Of a stretch of DNA of 64,000 nucleotides, positions 33,592 through 43,532 are shown in pieces. Positions within the stretch are counted from its first letter, which is position 1; every line of letters begins with the position of its first letter. Origin of the DNA: Anaerolineae bacterium (GTDB lineage Bacteria; Chloroflexota; Anaerolineae; 4572-78; J111); assembly GCA_023382535.1 (NCBI GenBank), contig JAHDWA010000032.1, forward strand, positions 1 to 64,000, given 5' to 3'. The position numbers and the translations under genes are program-made. The notes below the pieces were generated by a model. That model was not told the DNA's origin and did not search any database. It saw nothing but the letters and a program-made list of their open reading frames with translations.

Positions 33592-34935
33592 ATGAAAATA
33601 GCTTACTTCGATTGTTTTGCCGGCATCAGCGGCGACATGCTGCTGGGCGTCCTGCTCGACCTGGGCCTCGACCTGGCCGCCCTGGAGCGCGAGCTGCGCA
33701 AGCTGCCGCTGGCGGGCTACCGGCTGGAAGCAGCCCGGGTCAACAAACGCGGTATTCAAGCCACCAAGTTCAATGTTATCCTGACCGGCTCAGAGGGCGA
33801 CCACCTCGCCGACTCCGAATTCCAGGAAGTTGCCCAACCAACTTCAGGAATGGACCACCCACCCGACCATCATCACCCCGACCAGCCGCAGCGTCCCCTG
33901 GCGGAAATTCTCAGCCTCATCGAAAGAAGTAGTCTCTCCGATAGGGTCAAGGCCACAGCTACCGCCATATTCACCCGCCTGGGCCAGGCCGAGGCGCAGG
34001 TGCATGGCGTCTCGCTGGAGCAGGTCCATTTTCACGAGGTTGGCGGGGTAGATGCGATTGTGGACATTGTCGGGGCGGCTATTGCCCTGGAAGAACTGGG
34101 GGTCGAGCGGGTCTATGCTTCACCCCTGCACCTGGGGTCCGGTTTTGTACGGGCGGCGCATGGGCTGCTGCCGGTGCCGGCCCCGGCTACGGCCCATTTA
34201 ATTGCCGGTGTGCCCATTTACAGCAGCGAGGTCAAGGGCGAACTGGTCACGCCGACCGGCGCGGCGATTATTACCACCATTGCTCACAGTTTCGGGCCGC
34301 TGCCGCCGCTGGTGATTGAAGCTACTGGTTACGGCGCGGGGACGCGCGACCGGGAATTTCCGAACGTGCTGCGCGGCTATCTGGGCCATGCCGCAGCGGG
34401 GGCTGTTCTGCCGGCTCCTTCCGGCCGCCGGGTGCGTGACCCGTTCCCGGAGCAGCACCACACGCCCGAAGTCAGCGCCGGTTATCACCAAGGCCCGGCG
34501 ACGGTCATTGAAGCCAATATTGACGACATGAATCCACAGCTTTTTGAGTACTTGCTCGAACGGCTTTTGGAAGCCGGCGCGCTGGATGTCTCGTTGATCC
34601 CGATCCAAATGAAAAAGAGCCGGCCGGGCACCCTGCTGCACGTGCTGGCTCACCCCGCCTCGGTGGACGAACTGCTGGCGATCATCTTCACCGAGTCGAC
34701 GACTATTGGCGCGCGGACTTATGAAGTTACCAAACGGATGCTCCAGCGCGAAACCCAAACCGTTCAGACGGCGCTGGGGCCGGTGCGGGTCAAGGTAGCC
34801 CGGCTGGGCAGCCGGGTGGTCAACATGGCCCCGGAGTATGAAGACTGCCGTGAGCTGGCCCGCCGCCACAACTTGCCTTTAAAAGAAGTTTACACGCTGG
34901 CTCGCAGTGGATTCGGGCTGGCGGGAGGAGAGTAA
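33592..34935 (+). CDS. larC: LarC-type nickel pincer cofactor synthase (nickel insertion protein)
   Basis: A complete 447-residue LarC (DUF111 family), which inserts nickel into the pyridinium bisthiocarboxylate precursor of the lactate racemase cofactor in a CTP-dependent reaction. It begins with the family signature MKIAYFDCFAGISGDMLLG and contains VHFHEVGGVDAIVDIVGAA, GELVTPTGAAI, ANIDDMNPQ and KSRPGTLLHVLA. In Lactobacillus the gene is split and needs a frameshift; here both halves are in one frame. An AGAGGT site precedes the ATG. No larA, larB or larE lies in the window. Confidence 0.92.
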   Translation: MKIAYFDCFAGISGDMLLGVLLDLGLDLAALERELRKLPLAGYRLEAARVNKRGIQATKFNVILTGSEGDHLADSEFQEVAQPTSGMDHPPDHHHPDQPQRPLAEILSLIERSSLSDRVKATATAIFTRLGQAEAQVHGVSLEQVHFHEVGGVDAIVDIVGAAIALEELGVERVYASPLHLGSGFVRAAHGLLPVPAPATAHLIAGVPIYSSEVKGELVTPTGAAIITTIAHSFGPLPPLVIEATGYGAGTRDREFPNVLRGYLGHAAAGAVLPAPSGRRVRDPFPEQHHTPEVSAGYHQGPATVIEANIDDMNPQLFEYLLERLLEAGALDVSLIPIQMKKSRPGTLLHVLAHPASVDELLAIIFTESTTIGARTYEVTKRMLQRETQTVQTALGPVRVKVARLGSRVVNMAPEYEDCRELARRHNLPLKEVYTLARSGFGLAGGE

Positions 34936-34943
34936 GATACTGC

Positions 34944-35933
34944 CTACCCACTTTGTTTTCGATATTCGGCCAGCAGTTGGTCAACAACCCAACTGGTCCG
35001 TGCCCCGCTTTCGCCGGTGCTGGGACAGACGCCGATGCCGTTCAATTCGTCAACGATGGTCTGGATAAGCGGCTGGTGAACGTGCGGCGGGTCGCCAAGG
35101 GCAAGTTCTTGCAGGCCGGCTGCGGTGGTGAGTTTGATGGGGTCAGCCTTGAACGAAGCGAACGATATTTTCCCCAGCGTGCCGACGATCTCCGTTTGGT
35201 CAACTTCCTGAAAAGTGGTAAAGCACCATGTTCCCACGCCGACCACACCTGAGTCAAAGACGAGAGTTCCGGCCACATGGTCTTCAGCCGGATAGTAGCC
35301 GCCTTGATTGACCGCCACCCCTCGCGCCGTGCGAATTGGGCCAAAGAGATAATCCAGAAAATCAAGCGTGTGCGAGCCCATATCCACAAAAATCCCCCCA
35401 CCTGATAACTCGGGGACCACGCGCCAGGGGAGGTTAGCGGGGTCAAACATCTCAGGGGCGGTCCGGCGGTGCAAAGTGATGGTGACCGAGCGTGGCTCGC
35501 CGATGGCTCCGGCCTCGATCAACTCTTTAACCTTGGTAAAACGGGGCAGCGCCCGCCGGTAATAGCCCACCCACAGCGGCACGCTGGCTGCCCGACAGGC
35601 GGAAATCATTTCCTGGCAATCGGCCCAGGTTAAGGCCATCGGTTTTTCCACATAAACGGGCTTGCCGGCAGCGGCGCTCATCAAGGTGTATTGTTTGTGG
35701 GCGTAGGGCGGCGTGGCAACGTAAACGGCCTCAACTTCGGGGTCATTGATCAGGGCGGCGGCATCGTCGTACCAGCGGGGCACGCCATGCCGGTCGGCGT
35801 AATCCTTAGCCAGCGTTCCGTTACGGCGCATCACCGCCACCAGGCTGGAGTTGTTGGCCTTCTGAAAGCCGGGACCACTTTTAACCTCCGTTACATCGCC
35901 AACGCCGATGATCCCCCAACGAATTGTCCGCAT
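34944..35933 (-). CDS. Gfo/Idh/MocA family oxidoreductase
   Basis: A 329-residue NAD(P)-dependent dehydrogenase with the N-terminal loop GIIGVGDVTE, VYVATPPYAHKQY, YVEKPMALTWADC (EKP motif) and GSHTLDFLDYLFG, holding the catalytic His-Asp. It ends eight bases from larC (convergent) and is divergent from an IclR regulator, with a palindromic operator in the shared gap. It probably oxidises or reduces a sugar or uronate of the downstream KDG locus. A GAGGTTG site precedes the ATG. Confidence 0.88.
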   Translation of the reverse strand: MRTIRWGIIGVGDVTEVKSGPGFQKANNSSLVAVMRRNGTLAKDYADRHGVPRWYDDAAALINDPEVEAVYVATPPYAHKQYTLMSAAAGKPVYVEKPMALTWADCQEMISACRAASVPLWVGYYRRALPRFTKVKELIEAGAIGEPRSVTITLHRRTAPEMFDPANLPWRVVPELSGGGIFVDMGSHTLDFLDYLFGPIRTARGVAVNQGGYYPAEDHVAGTLVFDSGVVGVGTWCFTTFQEVDQTEIVGTLGKISFASFKADPIKLTTAAGLQELALGDPPHVHQPLIQTIVDELNGIGVCPSTGESGARTSWVVDQLLAEYRKQSG

Positions 35934-35957
35934 TGCAACCTCACGACTTAAATAGTA

Positions 35958-35976
35958 TAGCTCATTATTTGAGCTA
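35958..35976. promoter_or_regulatory. IclR-type operator, site 1
   Basis: The perfect inverted repeat TAGCTCA-TTATT-TGAGCTA lies between the divergent Gfo/Idh and IclR genes and abuts the -35 box of the IclR gene. It differs from the sites at 43406 and 44772 only at the fourth base of each arm (C/G for T/A), keeping the symmetry. Confidence 0.78.
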
Positions 35977-35977
35977 C

Positions 35978-36006
35978 TTGTTCAATTAAGGAATGGAAGC
36001 TATTAT
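35978..36006 (+). promoter_or_regulatory. Promoter of IclR regulator 1
   Basis: TTGTTC (35978-35983) and TATTAT (36001-36006) are 17 bases apart, about 35 bases before the TTG start codon. The operator immediately upstream suggests autoregulation. Confidence 0.55.
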
Positions 36007-36041
36007 ATTATTTACATCTCTTTTGATTAGGAAAACTGCCC

Positions 36042-36857
36042 TTGGCCGAGAATAAAAACGGAGCCGGTGTGATCACTTCACAGACCGTCCTCAAATCGCT
36101 CGACGTATTAGATTGCCTGGCGGCGGCCCGGCAGCCCTTATCTGCCCCGGAAATTGCCAAATTGTGCCGGATGTCCCGCCCTACGGCGTACCGCCTGCTG
36201 ACAACGCTTATGGGGCGCGGCTATGTAATGGTAGACGAAGATTACAATTATTCGCTGGGGACTAAAATACTGGTCTTGGCCCGGGTGGTGCTGGATACAA
36301 TGAATCTCCCCAAACTGGCGCAGCCTTATCTGCACGAACTGAGCCAGTTATCTCAGGAAACTGCTTTTATGTCCATTTTGGATGGTGTCAATATTTTGTA
36401 TATTGCCAAAGAAGAAAGCCCCCAGGTACAAGATTCGCAGGCTTTCCAGATGCGTTCCAATGTGGGTACGCGGCTTGACCTGCATAGTTCGGCTATGGGT
36501 AAGGTCATCCTGGCTAACCTGCCGCCCGCGGAGGGCCACACACTTTTGAGTAGACTAAACCTGACCCGCTATACCGATCAGACCCTCACTGACCGGAATG
36601 CCCTCATCCGCGAGTTGGAGCAGATCCGCCAGCAGGGTTACGCGATTGATAACTGCGAAGGGGATGATTGGGTGCGCTGTGTGGCAGCTCCTGTTTATGA
36701 TAGCAGCGGCCGAGTTCTTGGGGCAATCAGCATTGCCGGGCCGGCGCATCGAATGACCCTGGATTATATTCAACAACTCTCCGGCGACGTGGTCCGTGTT
36801 ACCCAGGCCCTGTCCCGCCAGCTTGGACAGGCGGTCTCCCCATTGCCCCGGGTTTAG
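36042..36857 (+). CDS. IclR-family transcriptional regulator 1
   Basis: A 271-residue regulator. The N-terminal winged helix reads [41 protein letters not shown] in overlapping segments, and the effector domain contains [17 protein letters not shown] and IAGPAHRMT. IclR members include KdgR, which controls uronate and pectin catabolism. The start is TTG 36042 with a weak AGGAAA site. Its stop codon overlaps that of the opposing ABC ATPase gene (TTAG at 36854-36857). It resembles the second IclR at 44935 and probably binds the same type of operator. Confidence 0.9.
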   Translation: MAENKNGAGVITSQTVLKSLDVLDCLAAARQPLSAPEIAKLCRMSRPTAYRLLTTLMGRGYVMVDEDYNYSLGTKILVLARVVLDTMNLPKLAQPYLHELSQLSQETAFMSILDGVNILYIAKEESPQVQDSQAFQMRSNVGTRLDLHSSAMGKVILANLPPAEGHTLLSRLNLTRYTDQTLTDRNALIRELEQIRQQGYAIDNCEGDDWVRCVAAPVYDSSGRVLGAISIAGPAHRMTLDYIQQLSGDVVRVTQALSRQLGQAVSPLPRV

Positions 36858-37879
36858 TTTTTACTAACCCCCTTCAGAGTAATCTCGGCTGTCCGGTGAC
36901 AACTGACAAAGTGACCCGGAGCAACTTCTTCCAGTTTGGGTGTAACGGCCCGGCATGTATCAACCCCATAGCGGCAACGGGGGTGGAAGTAACATCCTGA
37001 TGGCGGATTGGCCGGGTCGGCCACGTCGCCTTGCAGGACAATTCGCTGAGAACGCAGCCGGGGGTCGGGCTTGGGCACGGCCGACAGCAAAGCTTCGGTG
37101 TAGGGATGCCGGGGGGTATTAAAAAGCGCCTCTGTTTTGGCTACTTCGACAATCTGGCCCACGTACATGACGGCCACCCGCTCGCTGATATGCTTGACCA
37201 CGCTCAAATCGTGCGCCACAAACAGATAAGTCAGGCCAAGTTGTTCCTGTAATTCAAGCAGCAGGTTGAGAATCTGTGCCTGCACCGAAACGTCGAGCGC
37301 CGAGACCGGTTCATCGGCCACGACCAGGCGAGGACTCAGAGCCAGCGCCCGGGCAATGCCAATCCGCTGGCGTTGCCCGCCGCTAAAAGCATGAGGATAC
37401 CGCCGCATGTATTCGGGCCGCAATCCAACTAAACGCAGCAACTCGGCTACCCGGTCCATCCGCTCCTGCCTATTTTTCATCCCATGCACTAGCAGCGGCT
37501 CACCCACAATATCCAGCAGGGTCATACGCGGGTTGAGCGAGGAAAAGGGGTCTTGAAAAACCATCTGCATCTGGGAGCGCAGCCGTTGTACCTTACTTTC
37601 GGGCAGTGCAGCTACATCCACGACCGCGTCGTCATCTGTGCGGAAGAGAATTTGCCCCTCTGTCGGGTCAATGGCGCGCAGGATACAGCGAGACGTGGTC
37701 GTCTTGCCGCAGCCGCTTTCGCCCACCAGCGACAGAGTTTCACCCTGGTTGACAAAAAAATTAACATCATCAACAGCGCGGACATGGCCGACCACCTTCT
37801 GCAGTAAGCCTTTCCGAATGGGAAAGAACTTGCGCAAATTTTTTACCTCAAGCAGCACCTGGCCGTTAGCATCTTTCAC
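36854..37879 (-). CDS. Oligopeptide/dipeptide-type ABC transporter ATP-binding protein (OppF/DppF type)
   Basis: A 341-residue ATPase with Walker [10 protein letters not shown], signature [15 protein letters not shown], Walker [15 protein letters not shown] and the OppD/F C-terminal tail with the cysteine cluster [18 protein letters not shown], which usually holds an iron-sulfur cluster. The GTG start overlaps the upstream ATPase stop (GTGA). It pairs with the gene at 37876 to energise the importer encoded by the five-gene operon 43366-36854. Gene context points to oligosaccharide rather than peptide uptake. Confidence 0.93.
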   Translation of the reverse strand: MKDANGQVLLEVKNLRKFFPIRKGLLQKVVGHVRAVDDVNFFVNQGETLSLVGESGCGKTTTSRCILRAIDPTEGQILFRTDDDAVVDVAALPESKVQRLRSQMQMVFQDPFSSLNPRMTLLDIVGEPLLVHGMKNRQERMDRVAELLRLVGLRPEYMRRYPHAFSGGQRQRIGIARALALSPRLVVADEPVSALDVSVQAQILNLLLELQEQLGLTYLFVAHDLSVVKHISERVAVMYVGQIVEVAKTEALFNTPRHPYTEALLSAVPKPDPRLRSQRIVLQGDVADPANPPSGCYFHPRCRYGVDTCRAVTPKLEEVAPGHFVSCHRTAEITLKGVSKN

Positions 37880-38892
37880 GGTCGATCCACCTTTTCATAT
37901 AGGAAACAACTTACTTTTTGCCGCTCGTTTACAGCCAACAGGCTTGGTTCCTGCTGGTCACACACGCCGGGCATATAATCCGGACAGCGGGGGTAGAAGG
38001 GACAGCCCTTTGGACGATTGTAAGGATGGGGAATAGAACCGCTAATTGTCGGCAGTTTGACCCGCGAGGTGGACTCGATGCTCGGAATGGAGCGTAAAAG
38101 AGCTTTGGTATAGGGGTGCTTGGGGGCGTGGAATACGTCATCAACCGGCCCTTCCTCGACCACCCGGCCCAGGTACATGACTACGACATCGTCGGCCATT
38201 TCGGCGATGACGCCCAGGTTATGGGTGATTAACATGATAGCCATGCCCCGCTGGGCCTGCAATTCCCGCAGCAAATCGAGAATCTGGGCCTGGGTGGTCA
38301 CGTCGAGCGCGGTGGTCGGCTCGTCGGCGATCAGCAGCCGGGGGTCACACGAAAGGGCCATGGCAATCATCGCCCGCTGGCGCAAACCGCCGCTCAATTG
38401 AAAAGCATACTCATCAATCCGGCGTTCGGGCTTGGGGATACCCACCTGGCGCAGCGACTCGATAGCTCGTTCTCTGGCCTGTTGCTTATTCACCCCAAAA
38501 TGGAGCTGAACAGCTTCGACAATCTGATTGCCAATGGTATGCACCGGGCTGAAGGAGGTCATCGGTTCCTGGAAGACGAGGCCAATCTCCAGTCCCCGGA
38601 TAGCCCGCATTTCTTTGCCATCGGGATGCAGCCGGGTCAAGTCAAGCTCTTCACCGCTGGCGCGGCGCAGTTTAATCTCACCGTCAATGATCCGCCCCGG
38701 CTCCTCCACAATTCGCAGAATTGATTGAGCCGTCACACTTTTCCCGCAGCCGCTTTCGCCGACGATGCCCAGCGTCTTGCCTGGATACACGTCAAAAGTA
38801 GCCCCATCCACCGCCTTGACGGTTCCCTCATCCTGGAAAAAGTATGTTTTCAGATTTTTTACCGACAGTAACGTTTTGTGTCCGTTTTCCAT
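37876..38892 (-). CDS. Oligopeptide/dipeptide-type ABC transporter ATP-binding protein (OppD/DppD type)
   Basis: A 338-residue ATPase: Walker [11 protein letters not shown], signature [15 protein letters not shown], Walker [15 protein letters not shown], and the C-terminal cysteine motif [17 protein letters not shown]. The start is taken at ATG 38892, eight bases after GGATGAG; longer in-frame ATGs overlap the permease gene. It is the first of the two ATPase subunits of this transporter. Confidence 0.92.
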   Translation of the reverse strand: MENGHKTLLSVKNLKTYFFQDEGTVKAVDGATFDVYPGKTLGIVGESGCGKSVTAQSILRIVEEPGRIIDGEIKLRRASGEELDLTRLHPDGKEMRAIRGLEIGLVFQEPMTSFSPVHTIGNQIVEAVQLHFGVNKQQARERAIESLRQVGIPKPERRIDEYAFQLSGGLRQRAMIAMALSCDPRLLIADEPTTALDVTTQAQILDLLRELQAQRGMAIMLITHNLGVIAEMADDVVVMYLGRVVEEGPVDDVFHAPKHPYTKALLRSIPSIESTSRVKLPTISGSIPHPYNRPKGCPFYPRCPDYMPGVCDQQEPSLLAVNERQKVSCFLYEKVDRP

Positions 38893-38899
38893 ACTAATC

Positions 38900-40057
38900 T
38901 CATCCATACGGGTCCGCCGCATCGCGGAGGCCGTCGCCCATAAAGTTAAAGGCCAGCACGGCGATAACCACGGGGACAGCCGGGATCAGCAGCCAGGGTG
39001 AAATCGCCAGTGCCTGGATATTCTGTGCATCCTGCAATAATACCCCCCAACTGATGGCGGGCGGGCGAAGTCCCAGGCCCAAAAAGCTGAGCGACGTTTC
39101 GCTAATAATCATAGCCGGAAGCGCCAGTGTTGTCGCCGCGATGATGTGGCTCAGGAATGAAGGCACCATATGGCGAAAAATAATCCGCATCCGGCTGCAA
39201 CCAGACAGGCGGGCCGCCATCACAAAATCTTCCTCGCGCAGCGAAAGAAATCGCCCGCGCACCACGCGCGCCAACTCGGTCCACCCCAGCAGTGAGATGA
39301 TGAGGGTAATGGCAAAGTAGACCTGGTTGACGCTCCAGGTGGTGGGCAGTGCCGCGGCCAGACCCATCCACAACGGAATCGTAGGAAGAGAACGTAGAAT
39401 CTCGATGATACGCTGGATGATTGTGTCAATCATGCCACCATAGTAACCCGAAATGCCGCCGAGCGCCACGCCCAAAACCAGGCTGAGGGCAACGCTCGCC
39501 AGCCCAATGACCAGCGAGGTCCGTGTGGCGTACATCAGCCGGGACCACACGTCGCGCCCCTGCACATCCGTCCCCATCAGAAAGAGCGTTTCTTCCGCTT
39601 TGGCGCCTTCCACACTGATAAGATGCAAGTTAGTGGGAATAAACCCCAGCCACTTGTACTCAGAGCCAGGTCCAAAGAAACGCACCGGATATTTCAGGTT
39701 AGGGTCGGGGGCGTAAACTCGCTTAAACGTTTTGAGATCACGCTTGCCGGTCATGCCAAAGACGTGAGGGCTGAAGGCGCCGTTGTCAAACCAGTGAATG
39801 GGTTGGGGAGCCATCAAGGAACGCTGGGCTTCGGAAGTTTCGGGGTCAACATAGGCCACAAATTCCGCATTCATAGCGATGAGATAAAAGAACATCAGAA
39901 CAACCGTCGCCCCCATCGCCAGTTTGTGCTTGCGGAAACGCCACCACATCAACTGCCATTGGGTGGCAACCGCAACCCGCTCCTCAGCCTGGGTGACAAC
40001 CAACTCTTGCTCTTGTTCCCCCAGTTCCTGGGGAGGAGTCATGATTGATTCTGCCAT
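38900..40057 (-). CDS. ABC transporter permease (OppC/DppC type)
   Basis: A 385-residue inner-membrane permease. A long cytoplasmic N-terminus precedes the first membrane helix (LAMGATVVLMFFYLIAMNAE), a large extracytoplasmic loop follows, and then come at least five helices with the BPD_transp_1 domain. The EAA loop appears as VMAARLSGCSRMRIIFRHMVPS. Its ATG overlaps the stop of the partner permease by one base (TAATG). The extended N-terminus and first loop are typical of the large sugar-uptake variants of this family. Confidence 0.92.
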   Translation of the reverse strand: MAESIMTPPQELGEQEQELVVTQAEERVAVATQWQLMWWRFRKHKLAMGATVVLMFFYLIAMNAEFVAYVDPETSEAQRSLMAPQPIHWFDNGAFSPHVFGMTGKRDLKTFKRVYAPDPNLKYPVRFFGPGSEYKWLGFIPTNLHLISVEGAKAEETLFLMGTDVQGRDVWSRLMYATRTSLVIGLASVALSLVLGVALGGISGYYGGMIDTIIQRIIEILRSLPTIPLWMGLAAALPTTWSVNQVYFAITLIISLLGWTELARVVRGRFLSLREEDFVMAARLSGCSRMRIIFRHMVPSFLSHIIAATTLALPAMIISETSLSFLGLGLRPPAISWGVLLQDAQNIQALAISPWLLIPAVPVVIAVLAFNFMGDGLRDAADPYG

Positions 40058-41046
40058 TACTGCCTTCCTAGCCGGATGCGCGGGTCAACCCACATCAGCA
40101 ACAAGTCGGAGATGAAGGTACCAATCACCGTCATTACGCCAAGCAGCAGCACGATGGTTCCGGCCAGAAACACATCCTGAGCAATCAGCGACTTGAGGAG
40201 CAGCGGCCCTACCGTCGGCAGACTCAACACCAGCGAGACAATGATACTGCCTGAAATAACAAAAGGGAACAGGTAGCCAATGGTACTGACAAAAGGATTA
40301 AGCGCCACCCGCACCGGGTACTTCATAATCACCCGTGTTTCAGACAATCCCCTGGCCCGCGCCGTCATCACGTAAGGCTTGCGCAGTTCATCAAGCAGAT
40401 TAGAGCGCATGATCCGGATCATTTGCGCCGTGCCCCCGATGCCCAGCACGATTGCCACAATGGGCAGATGCTTGAGCATATCTACAAATTTGGCCCAACT
40501 CCACGGCGCGTCGGCCATCTCGGCCGAGAACAGCCCGCCGACGTTGGCGTCGAAATACCTGAAACCGACGTACATCACGATCAGGGCCAGCATAAAGCCG
40601 GGGATGGCGAGGCCGATAAAGCCGATGAACGTAGCTACGTAATCGCCAATGGAATAGCGCTTGACCGCAGAATAGACGCCGATGGGCAGCGCCACCGCCC
40701 AGGTAAAAGCGATGGCGGCCAGCGAAATAACAATCGTCAGGGTGAGCCGGTCGCCGATGACGTCGAGTACCGGCCGGTTCCATTCTATGGCCATCCCAAA
40801 GTTGCCCTGCAGGATCAAGCCCATCCACCTCAGATACTGGATATAGAGCGGCTTATCGAGAGCATACTGAACGCGGAGCGCCTGCGCCTCTGCTTCTGTC
40901 ACCGAGTTCCCTGAAGACGACATCATAGCAATGTACGAGGTCACGTAATCGCCGGGGGGCAGTTGGATGATAGCGAACGAGAGGATGGTGATGGCCCAGG
41001 TGGTCACAATGGCCAGAAGCAAACGGCGAATGATATAAGCTATCAT
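40057..41046 (-). CDS. ABC transporter permease (OppB/DppB type)
   Basis: A 329-residue permease with an N-terminal helix MIAYIIRRLLLAIVTTWAIT and the characteristic TIVISLAAIAFTWAVALPIGVYSAV. The EAA loop is YVMTARARGLSETRVIMKYPVR, and about six membrane helices are present. The start is ATG 41046 after GGGAGGTG; the longer frame upstream is not coding-like. A strong stem-loop separates it from the upstream binding-protein gene. Confidence 0.92.
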   Translation of the reverse strand: MIAYIIRRLLLAIVTTWAITILSFAIIQLPPGDYVTSYIAMMSSSGNSVTEAEAQALRVQYALDKPLYIQYLRWMGLILQGNFGMAIEWNRPVLDVIGDRLTLTIVISLAAIAFTWAVALPIGVYSAVKRYSIGDYVATFIGFIGLAIPGFMLALIVMYVGFRYFDANVGGLFSAEMADAPWSWAKFVDMLKHLPIVAIVLGIGGTAQMIRIMRSNLLDELRKPYVMTARARGLSETRVIMKYPVRVALNPFVSTIGYLFPFVISGSIIVSLVLSLPTVGPLLLKSLIAQDVFLAGTIVLLLGVMTVIGTFISDLLLMWVDPRIRLGRQ

Positions 41047-41140
41047 AAGATTACACCTCCCAATCCCGGTTCCAGCCCTCCCCTGGCCTGGGCGTAGGAG
41101 AGGGAGAGGAAAGGCTGTTCCAAGAAAATAGTTATTCGAG

Positions 41141-41190
41141 ACGTGTTGCGTCTTGCATAACGTAAACGTAACACGCAAGACACAACACGT
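41141..41190 (-). promoter_or_regulatory. Intercistronic stem-loop between binding protein and permease genes
   Basis: Arms 41141-41156 and 41175-41190 (ACGTGTTGCGTCTTGC and complement, one mismatch) enclose an 18-base loop. There is no U-tract. In importer operons such hairpins often stabilise the upstream message, or attenuate read-through, so that the binding protein is made in excess. That role is inferred here. Confidence 0.6.
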
Positions 41191-41221
41191 TTGGGCTTAT
41201 TTAAACCTGGAACTCTCTAGG

Positions 41222-43366
41222 TTACGACTTGAAGAAGAAGGTGATTGGCTGCGAAGTACACGGCGTGCGCGCGTGCTGCGCGTTTACCTGCCGCGACGGG
41301 ATATTGCCCATATTGTTCTTGACAATACGCACGCCCATAAACGCCGGCGACTGGCCTACCGTGCCGATGCTCCACTGCTGTTCGACGATGATCCTCCAGA
41401 TTTCTTTTGCATTCTCGATCTGGCCTGCTTCGTCCAGCCCGAACGCCTCCCGGTAGAGATCAAACGCGCGCAGCATTTCGGGGTCATCCGGCTTTGTGCC
41501 CTGCTCGCCATTGGAAGCGTACCACCTGGCAAAGGCCATGCCCATGTGACATTCAGCCGGGTCTATCGGCAGGGCGTGGCGGGCAAAGAGATAGAGCATT
41601 TCCGAACCATCATTGGCCCAGGTGATGATCTGGTGTTCGCTGTTGGCGGTCATGCCAAAGGCAATGTTGCGTTCCGTCTCCTTGATGATGACATCAATGC
41701 CAATCTCTTTCCACTGCTGCTTGATCATTTCGCCAACCTGAGTATACGGAATGAACGACCCCCCCACGGTGATCATTTCGAGCTGCAGGCGGCCCTTGCC
41801 ATCGGTGCGGAGGCGGTAGCCTTCGCTGTCCTTCTCGGTCAGCCCAACTTTGTCGAGCAGCGCGTTGGCTTCCTCCAGATTAAATGTACACCACTTGGAG
41901 CGATAATCAACCCCAGGACTGTAGATAGTATCTTCTGCCGGAGCCGTGGAACCAGGCGTGCCCACGCCGAGCCAGAGGGCCTCGTTGAGTTGATCGCGGT
42001 CAATACCCAGCGAAAGCGCATGGCGGAAATCTTTGTTCCTGATCAGCTTGGCAATTTCGGGGTCGCCTTCATAGGCATTGCCCATATGTAGCGCACAGTC
42101 CGCGCCATTGAAGGCCGGGTCGAGGTGAACGGTATAGCCGCCTTTTTCGGCATTTTCCAGGAACACAGGCAGCTTGGCCAGCCCCATGTGACGTTCCTGG
42201 ATGTCGTACTCGCCAGCAATGGCGCGCAGGTTGGCAACTTCGACGTTCTCCGCCAGCGTCATGGTGATCTTGTCAATGTACGGCAGTTGGTTGCCTTCGA
42301 TGTCCACAGCCCAGAAGTACGGATTGCGTTCCATGGACCAGGTGGGGGTGTTGATCGGACTGGTCGTCCGCCAGGGCGTCATCACCGGCACGTCGGGATT
42401 GAGCGCCCAACTATATCTGTTCTTGAGCAGAGACAACCAGTTGTCAAAGCCCTCATCTGTGGCCATTTTGTTGAGCTCTTCTTCAGATGAGTACTTGGGC
42501 AGGAATTGTCTGAGGTAATGCGCCGGGCAATACCCACCGCCAAAAGTTGTGAATGCGCCGCGTGTGGCAAAGCCGGCACCGATGCCGGTGCTGCCGGCCA
42601 GCACATAGACAAAGTAGGGATACGCTTCCGGGAACTCAAAGGCCACGGTAAAGTCGTCAACCTTTTTCATAACGCCCGGTTTGCCGTTGATTTGCATTTC
42701 AGGGAAGGGCGTGGGCACGATTTCCGGGTTCGAGTAAATATCTTCGAACCAGAACATAAAGTCATCCGCAGTCAGGGATTCGCCATCAGACCATTTGGCG
42801 CCTTTACGCAGGAAAATCGTGATGGTTTTACCGTCTTCGCTTACCTCCCAACCTTTGGCCAGGGCGGGCACAATCTTGTTGCCGGTGTAGTCAAAGTGTA
42901 AGATCTTATCGTTTGAGTTGATGCGGTTGCCGTTCTCGTGGTCCGCCGGGCCGGTGAAGGCTCGCCGCCAGGTGCCGCCGTATTGGCCAATTTCCTGGAG
43001 CGGCTGGATAACCATCAAGTCTTCGGGATCGGGCAGACGCTCTTCGACAGCAGGCAGATCGCCGGCTTCGACCAACTCGGTCAGCATAGGCGCCTGGCTA
43101 AATTGTTTGGGGAATTCAGCTACATCGAGGATTAGGGTGGGGCCTTCGAGTTTGCCGACCAGTCCACCGAGATCATCAGCTTGAAGAGCGGCAATTGCGC
43201 CGGTAGCCTCTGTGGCCGTGGGGACCAATCCGGGGGGAGTTCCAGCAGCGGCTGCGGCTACTTGCGGAAGATAACCGCCAACGGCTACCGAACCTGTAGC
43301 CAGCGCAGCCAAACGCAAAAATTCGCGTCGAGAAACGCCGTTTGACTTGGACCTCTTCGTCGTCAT
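41222..43366 (-). CDS. ABC transporter substrate-binding protein, family 5 (Tat-exported)
   Basis: A 714-residue extracytoplasmic solute receptor. The N-terminus is a Tat signal (SRREFLRLAALATGSVAVGG). The family-5 domain shows YGGTWRRAFTGP, TITIFLRKGAKWSDGESLTADDFMFWFEDI, YIDKITMTLAENVE and RHALSLGIDRDQLNEALW. It is about 150 residues longer than DppA/OppA, like receptors for oligosaccharides in Thermotogota and Chloroflexota. AAGGAGGT lies upstream of the ATG. It heads the importer operon, and its promoter has a perfect -35/-10 pair and IclR-type operators. Confidence 0.92.
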   Translation of the reverse strand: MTTKRSKSNGVSRREFLRLAALATGSVAVGGYLPQVAAAAAGTPPGLVPTATEATGAIAALQADDLGGLVGKLEGPTLILDVAEFPKQFSQAPMLTELVEAGDLPAVEERLPDPEDLMVIQPLQEIGQYGGTWRRAFTGPADHENGNRINSNDKILHFDYTGNKIVPALAKGWEVSEDGKTITIFLRKGAKWSDGESLTADDFMFWFEDIYSNPEIVPTPFPEMQINGKPGVMKKVDDFTVAFEFPEAYPYFVYVLAGSTGIGAGFATRGAFTTFGGGYCPAHYLRQFLPKYSSEEELNKMATDEGFDNWLSLLKNRYSWALNPDVPVMTPWRTTSPINTPTWSMERNPYFWAVDIEGNQLPYIDKITMTLAENVEVANLRAIAGEYDIQERHMGLAKLPVFLENAEKGGYTVHLDPAFNGADCALHMGNAYEGDPEIAKLIRNKDFRHALSLGIDRDQLNEALWLGVGTPGSTAPAEDTIYSPGVDYRSKWCTFNLEEANALLDKVGLTEKDSEGYRLRTDGKGRLQLEMITVGGSFIPYTQVGEMIKQQWKEIGIDVIIKETERNIAFGMTANSEHQIITWANDGSEMLYLFARHALPIDPAECHMGMAFARWYASNGEQGTKPDDPEMLRAFDLYREAFGLDEAGQIENAKEIWRIIVEQQWSIGTVGQSPAFMGVRIVKNNMGNIPSRQVNAQHARTPCTSQPITFFFKS

Positions 43367-43405
43367 GATTAGTAATACCTCCTTGTACTCTAACTTAAAA
43401 TTATG

Positions 43406-43424
43406 TAGTTCATTATTTGAACTA
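43406..43424. promoter_or_regulatory. IclR-type operator, site 2
   Basis: The perfect inverted repeat TAGTTCA-TTATT-TGAACTA is followed by an extra half-site TAGTTCA (43426-43432). The array lies just downstream of the -10 box of the binding-protein promoter (minus strand), so bound protein would block initiation. Confidence 0.82.
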
Positions 43425-43442
43425 ATAGTTCAAACCACGAAC

Positions 43443-43471
43443 ATTATAACATTGTTCATTTTGCCTGTCAA
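43443..43471 (-). promoter_or_regulatory. Consensus promoter of the ABC importer operon
   Basis: On the minus strand TTGACA (43466-43471) and TATAAT (43443-43448) are exactly 17 bases apart, a full consensus sigma-70 promoter. An additional TGAACA/TGTTC pair overlaps the -10 box. A consensus promoter under tight repression is typical of inducible sugar operons. Confidence 0.85.
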
Positions 43472-43532
43472 GCCAAAAATGGTAGTTATTTACCAGGCAT
43501 TATCAACTTTAGGGGTTAAGAAAGCGTAAAAG

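Noticed and set aside
41153..42091. 312-codon plus-strand frame opposite the solute-binding protein gene
   Set aside because: The minus-strand family-5 binding protein is unmistakable, and this frame is only its shadow.
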